Shown here: positions 14,545-16,876 of the stretch, one piece after another
How positions within the stretch are numbered: the stretch's first letter is position 1
How the letters are laid out: every line of letters begins with the position of its first letter
Source: an uncultured Lewinella sp.
GTDB taxonomy: Bacteria; Bacteroidota; Bacteroidia; Chitinophagales; Saprospiraceae
Assembly (NCBI GenBank): GCA_938021455.1
Contig: CALIGP010000092.1
Location: forward strand, 1 to 16,876
Length of the DNA: 16,876 nt
Reading direction: 5' to 3'
Translations under genes and position numbers: made by a program
Notes under the pieces: generated by a model
What the model was told of the DNA's origin: nothing
What the model saw: only the letters and a program-made list of their open reading frames with translations
Database searches by the model: none

Positions 14545-14897
14545 ACTGCAAACTTGCTTTAGCGATTCGGCCGCAACTGCGGGCCTTTGTTCGTGGTAAT
14601 TATAGTTTCCCAACCAAAAAAATGGCCGGACCAAATGCTTTTAGGTCCCGGCCAGTGCTCGTTGGGCATGCGAAGATACTACTTTTTAAAATAGTTGGCA
14701 GAAGTCAGGCGGACAAGCAAAGATTTTTGTGGAGAATGAAGTCGTATTGGGCGCCGGAGCGCGGGTGCTGGGGGGAGGTTATGGGAGCAGGGAATAGGCT
14801 TCGTTGCTTTCGTCGACTTTCCATCCAGCGTCGTCGTTTGTCAACAAGCTTTTTCCGGACCGGCCTTATATTACACAGTACAAACACCAACCCAACA
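14545..14897. other. 353-bp divergent intergenic region between ppiD and the membrane paralogs
   Basis: No convincing gene was found on either strand; the two ORFs that cross it have compositions unlike their neighbours and no recognisable domain. The region must contain promoters for ppiD (leftward) and for the first paralog (rightward), but no full -33/-7 pair was found. A minus-strand terminator lies at 14616-14654. Between it and the ppiD start there is a GGCCCGCA/TGCGGCC hairpin (with one bulge). The remaining stretch, about 14655-14897, could encode a small RNA or a long ppiD leader on the minus strand. Confidence 0.5.
14616..14654 (-). terminator. Terminator-like hairpin in front of ppiD, reading toward it
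   Basis: On the minus strand TGGCCGGGACC (complement of 14644-14654) pairs with GGTCCGGCCA (complement of 14623-14632), with one bulged G. Seven T residues (complement of 14616-14622) follow immediately. The orientation is correct only for leftward RNA that started upstream of ppiD. No protein gene on that strand precedes it within the window, so it would end either a small RNA or a ppiD leader transcript. Confidence 0.72.
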
Positions 14898-16049
14898 ATG
14901 CTTACCCTGCAAGGTAAAAGGACGAATAACATCCTCTCCGGTATTGACTTCAAGCTTAGCTTAACCGGGCTGACGCACAACAGCCACTATCTGATTGGAG
15001 ATCAACTTACGGGACAGCTTAGCATTGCGACGAATCGTGAACTGCTGAATACAAACATTTCCCTCGCGCTCTCTTATGTGCTGGATAGCGAACTGAAGCA
15101 GGAGGCAACAAAAGCCTACACTTTTCACCTGAAGCAGGGAATAAGACTACAAAAAAACCTTACAACTACCTATGATGTAACCATTCCTTTCCATCTTGGC
15201 CGGGCTAATTTTTCTGGACAGAAGCTAAATGCTTTCTGGCAGCTTACGGTAATGCTAAGCCATGATATGCTCGCCACTGAGCGTACGCTTGTAGAAAAAG
15301 TCTTTGGTTCTGAGACTCGAAAAATCACCTCTACTTTCCACATCCCCGTCCACTACGGTAAGGGAAACTACCGCGTCAAAGCCCGGGAACTACCTATCCC
15401 TTTTTTCAACAACCTAGTGATCGGCGGTACAGCCTTTGTTACTGCAGGCTTAATTTTCTTCTTGTCTCTTCAACTAGGCTTAGAACAATCATTTCAGCCT
15501 TACTTTTTCACTATTATTTTTGCATTGCTAGTCATTATTTTTTACCACGTGATTCGTCTGGCCAGTTTTAAAATGACGCCAATGAAAATCAATCCGTTGC
15601 GGGATGGCAAACTCCGGATTCAATACCTGAACCGCGGAAAAGGCCATCTTGAGGGTGCCAAAATCGGGCTCCGTCTCAAAGAAAAACGGAAGGCAAAGAA
15701 TGGTAATGGTCAACTCGACCTAGGGGAAGGCTTGCTCTTTGAGGAAAGAACACCACTCAAGAGCTCCTCCCGTCCACTGGGTCACCTCAATGAGGTAATC
15801 ATTCCCTTTACGGACCGGATTGATGAATTTCCTACCAGCTATCTGCTTGGTAGCCCTAAACATCCTCATGGCTATGAATGGGAAGTTTTCCTCACCACCC
15901 CTATCCCTTTCTTCGGTGGCAATAAAGAGATTAGCTGGCCCATCAATGTCACCTGGGAGCGAATGCGTACCACCCTACCCTCCTCCCACGAACTCGAAGA
16001 AGAAAAACTGGAGCTCCGGGAGCTGGTGGACAATCGGCGGAGACGGTAG
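14898..16049 (+). CDS. Membrane protein with two beta-rich halves around a helical hairpin, first of two tandem paralogs
   Basis: A 383-aa protein of no family I can name. The start is the ATG at 14898; the frame runs open further upstream but that part is low-quality sequence. Residues 1-165 look all-beta, with G-D-Q-L-T-G-Q-L, I-P-F-H-L-G-R-A-N-F and F-H-I-P-V-x-x-G-K-G landmarks, somewhat like the arrestin/Spo0M sandwich pattern (weak inference). Two hydrophobic helices follow (about 171-193 and 202-220). Then comes S-F-K-M-T-P-M-K-I-N-P-L-R-D-G-K-L-R-I-x-Y-L-N-R-G-K and a second beta-rich half ending in a basic tail. The next gene is a clear paralog, 74 nt downstream. The final R-R-R-R and stop codon overlap a copy of the dispersed CTACCGT-type repeat. 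Confidence 0.8.
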   Translation: MLTLQGKRTNNILSGIDFKLSLTGLTHNSHYLIGDQLTGQLSIATNRELLNTNISLALSYVLDSELKQEATKAYTFHLKQGIRLQKNLTTTYDVTIPFHLGRANFSGQKLNAFWQLTVMLSHDMLATERTLVEKVFGSETRKITSTFHIPVHYGKGNYRVKARELPIPFFNNLVIGGTAFVTAGLIFFLSLQLGLEQSFQPYFFTIIFALLVIIFYHVIRLASFKMTPMKINPLRDGKLRIQYLNRGKGHLEGAKIGLRLKEKRKAKNGNGQLDLGEGLLFEERTPLKSSSRPLGHLNEVIIPFTDRIDEFPTSYLLGSPKHPHGYEWEVFLTTPIPFFGGNKEISWPINVTWERMRTTLPSSHELEEEKLELRELVDNRRRR

Positions 16050-16057
16050 AATGGTAG
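16042..16057. repeat. Second copy of the dispersed heptad-type repeat
   Basis: GACGGTAGAATGGTAG overlaps the last codons and the TAG stop (16047-16049) of the first paralog. It is the reverse complement of 8668-8683 with one mismatch in 16. In the earlier locus the same word is part of a run of CTACCGT units. Here it is a single unit embedded at a gene end. Confidence 0.65.
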
Positions 16058-16123
16058 CAGCTATCTTACTCCTTGACTATATTCCCCCATACTCCTTTCT
16101 TCCATCACCCCCTTACTCCCCTC

Positions 16124-16876
16124 ATGCTCAGGCTCACCCATAACGAAACTGCCTTCTCCGCTACCCTCGACCTCGAGGGCTTGTCAGCGGATAAGACCTA
16201 CGTGGTTGGCGATCAACTAAAAGGTAAACTCACCTTTAAGGCTAAGCGTGACCTGACCATCTTGACCATTAACGGTGAGCTCTCCTACGAAGTCAAAGGG
16301 AAGACCAAGACCAACACCATTTATGCACATCAGTTAAAGTTGATGCCCTACCGGGAACTGAAAGAAGGAGACGTCTGCAAATTTGACATCAATGTTCCCT
16401 TTCACTTTGGCCGACCAAACTTTAAGGGAGACAACCTCGACAGCTTTTGGCGCTTTAACCTATTGATTGTAAGGGAAGTCCCTAAGGAGCTACGGACCAT
16501 CCTTCAGATGCTTCCGGGGATGGACAAGAAACTGATGGAGGCCGACTTTACCATCCCCGTGTCCGCCGGAAAGGGCAGCTTCAAGGTAAAAGCCCAACCC
16601 CTCGCGATTCCACTTATTAGTGGTGAAGTTATCGGTATTGGTAGTTTCCTGACTCTTGGTCTAATGGTAGCCCTTGGCTTTACGATGCCTGAGCCCGGCG
16701 TAAGTAATGGACTTTTCTTTGTGCTGGCCCTCCTGGGTTTACTCGGCATTCTCCTCTACCATTTCCTTCACCTCAGTAGTTTCAAGATGACGCCGATGGA
16801 GGTTAAGCCTCTGCGGGACGGAAAAATTCGAATCCGCTATCTCAATCGGGGTAAGAATCACTTGAACAGGGCCTAC
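16124..16876 (+). CDS. Second tandem paralog of the beta-rich / two-helix membrane protein, 3' end outside the window
   Basis: The frame from the ATG at 16124 stays open for 251 codons to the right edge. It aligns by eye with the preceding protein along its whole visible length: V-G-D-Q-L-K-G-K-L (28-36), V-P-F-H-F-G-R-P-N-F (91-100), F-T-I-P-V-x-x-G-K-G (142-151), two hydrophobic helices at about 168-187 and 196-213, then S-F-K-M-T-P-M-E-V-K-P-L-R-D-G-K-I-R-I (219-237) and Y-L-N-R-G-K. Identity is high at these landmarks and low between them, suggesting an old duplication. About 130 further residues are expected if it matches its neighbour. The 74-nt pyrimidine-rich gap has no terminator, so the two are probably cotranscribed and may form a hetero-oligomer (inference). 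Confidence 0.82.
   Translation, partial: MLRLTHNETAFSATLDLEGLSADKTYVVGDQLKGKLTFKAKRDLTILTINGELSYEVKGKTKTNTIYAHQLKLMPYRELKEGDVCKFDINVPFHFGRPNFKGDNLDSFWRFNLLIVREVPKELRTILQMLPGMDKKLMEADFTIPVSAGKGSFKVKAQPLAIPLISGEVIGIGSFLTLGLMVALGFTMPEPGVSNGLFFVLALLGLLGILLYHFLHLSSFKMTPMEVKPLRDGKIRIRYLNRGKNHLNRAY

Noticed and set aside
13801..14562. 253-aa plus-strand ORF opposite ppiD
   Set aside because: It is antisense to the well-supported ppiD frame and shows no domain or signal of its own.
14545..14634. Thirty extra N-terminal residues for the PpiD-type protein
   Set aside because: PpiD proteins begin directly before the membrane anchor, and the extra segment covers a leader hairpin.
14538..14897. Upstream extension of the first membrane paralog by 120 residues
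   Set aside because: The extension crosses a terminator hairpin, has no counterpart in the second paralog, and reads as low-complexity basic sequence.
14641..14897. SRP RNA, tmRNA, RNase P RNA or 6S RNA in the ppiD-paralog gap
   Set aside because: I looked for conserved cores of the first three families (for example GGUCAGG...GGAA...AGCAGCC for SRP) and found none; 6S RNA could not be judged by eye.
14705..14980. 91-aa minus-strand ORF across the gap and the start of the first paralog
   Set aside because: Its composition is unlike real proteins in the window and it overlaps the conserved N-terminus of the paralog on the other strand.

Overview
The window looks like chromosomal DNA from a member of the Bacteroidota, probably a Saprospiraceae/Lewinella-type environmental bacterium. 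This is inference. It rests on moderate-to-high GC coding DNA with AT-rich gaps, few Shine-Dalgarno sequences, two TAnnTTTG-type -7 boxes, and a PpiD / LptC / CNNM-transporter neighbourhood that I recall as typical of the phylum. No rRNA, tRNA, CRISPR array or complete insertion sequence was seen.

Layout. (1) 1-3094: nirB (minus strand, cut by the left edge) and a siroheme-pathway uroporphyrinogen-III methyltransferase (plus strand) diverge from an 89-bp gap. The gap holds a perfect 11-bp inverted repeat rich in TACGTA. The methyltransferase makes the siroheme precursor that NirB needs. (2) 3095-3270: a repeat-rich convergent gap ending in a hairpin plus T-tract. (3) 3268-5239, minus: a lipoprotein serine hydrolase (class C beta-lactamase fold) followed by an exported SH3-like-domain protein. 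(4) 5240-5621: a gap with a possible coding relic. (5) 5622-8447, plus: a secreted AbgB-like M20 amidohydrolase, a 130-nt nested palindromic element, and a PLP-dependent cystathionine gamma-synthase/lyase. (6) 8448-8717: a 3' remnant of a four-helix-bundle (23S IVS-type) gene on the minus strand, cut off next to a CTACCGT heptad repeat. (7) 8718-14544, minus: an envelope-related block. In transcription order it is a PpiD/SurA-type foldase with a strong terminator, an unannotated 59-aa single-helix membrane protein, a second nested palindrome, LptC, a CNNM/CorC-type transporter and an MscS channel. (8) 14545-14897: a gap with a minus-strand terminator placed before ppiD. (9) 14898-16876, plus: two tandem paralogous membrane proteins of unrecognised family, the second cut by the right edge. 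In each, a beta-rich domain is followed by a two-helix hairpin and, in the complete copy, by a second beta-rich half.

The most novel-looking items are the tandem split-domain membrane paralogs, the nested palindromes in three gaps, the shared nirB-methyltransferase control region, the four-helix-bundle relic beside its heptad repeat, and the hidden 59-aa protein.
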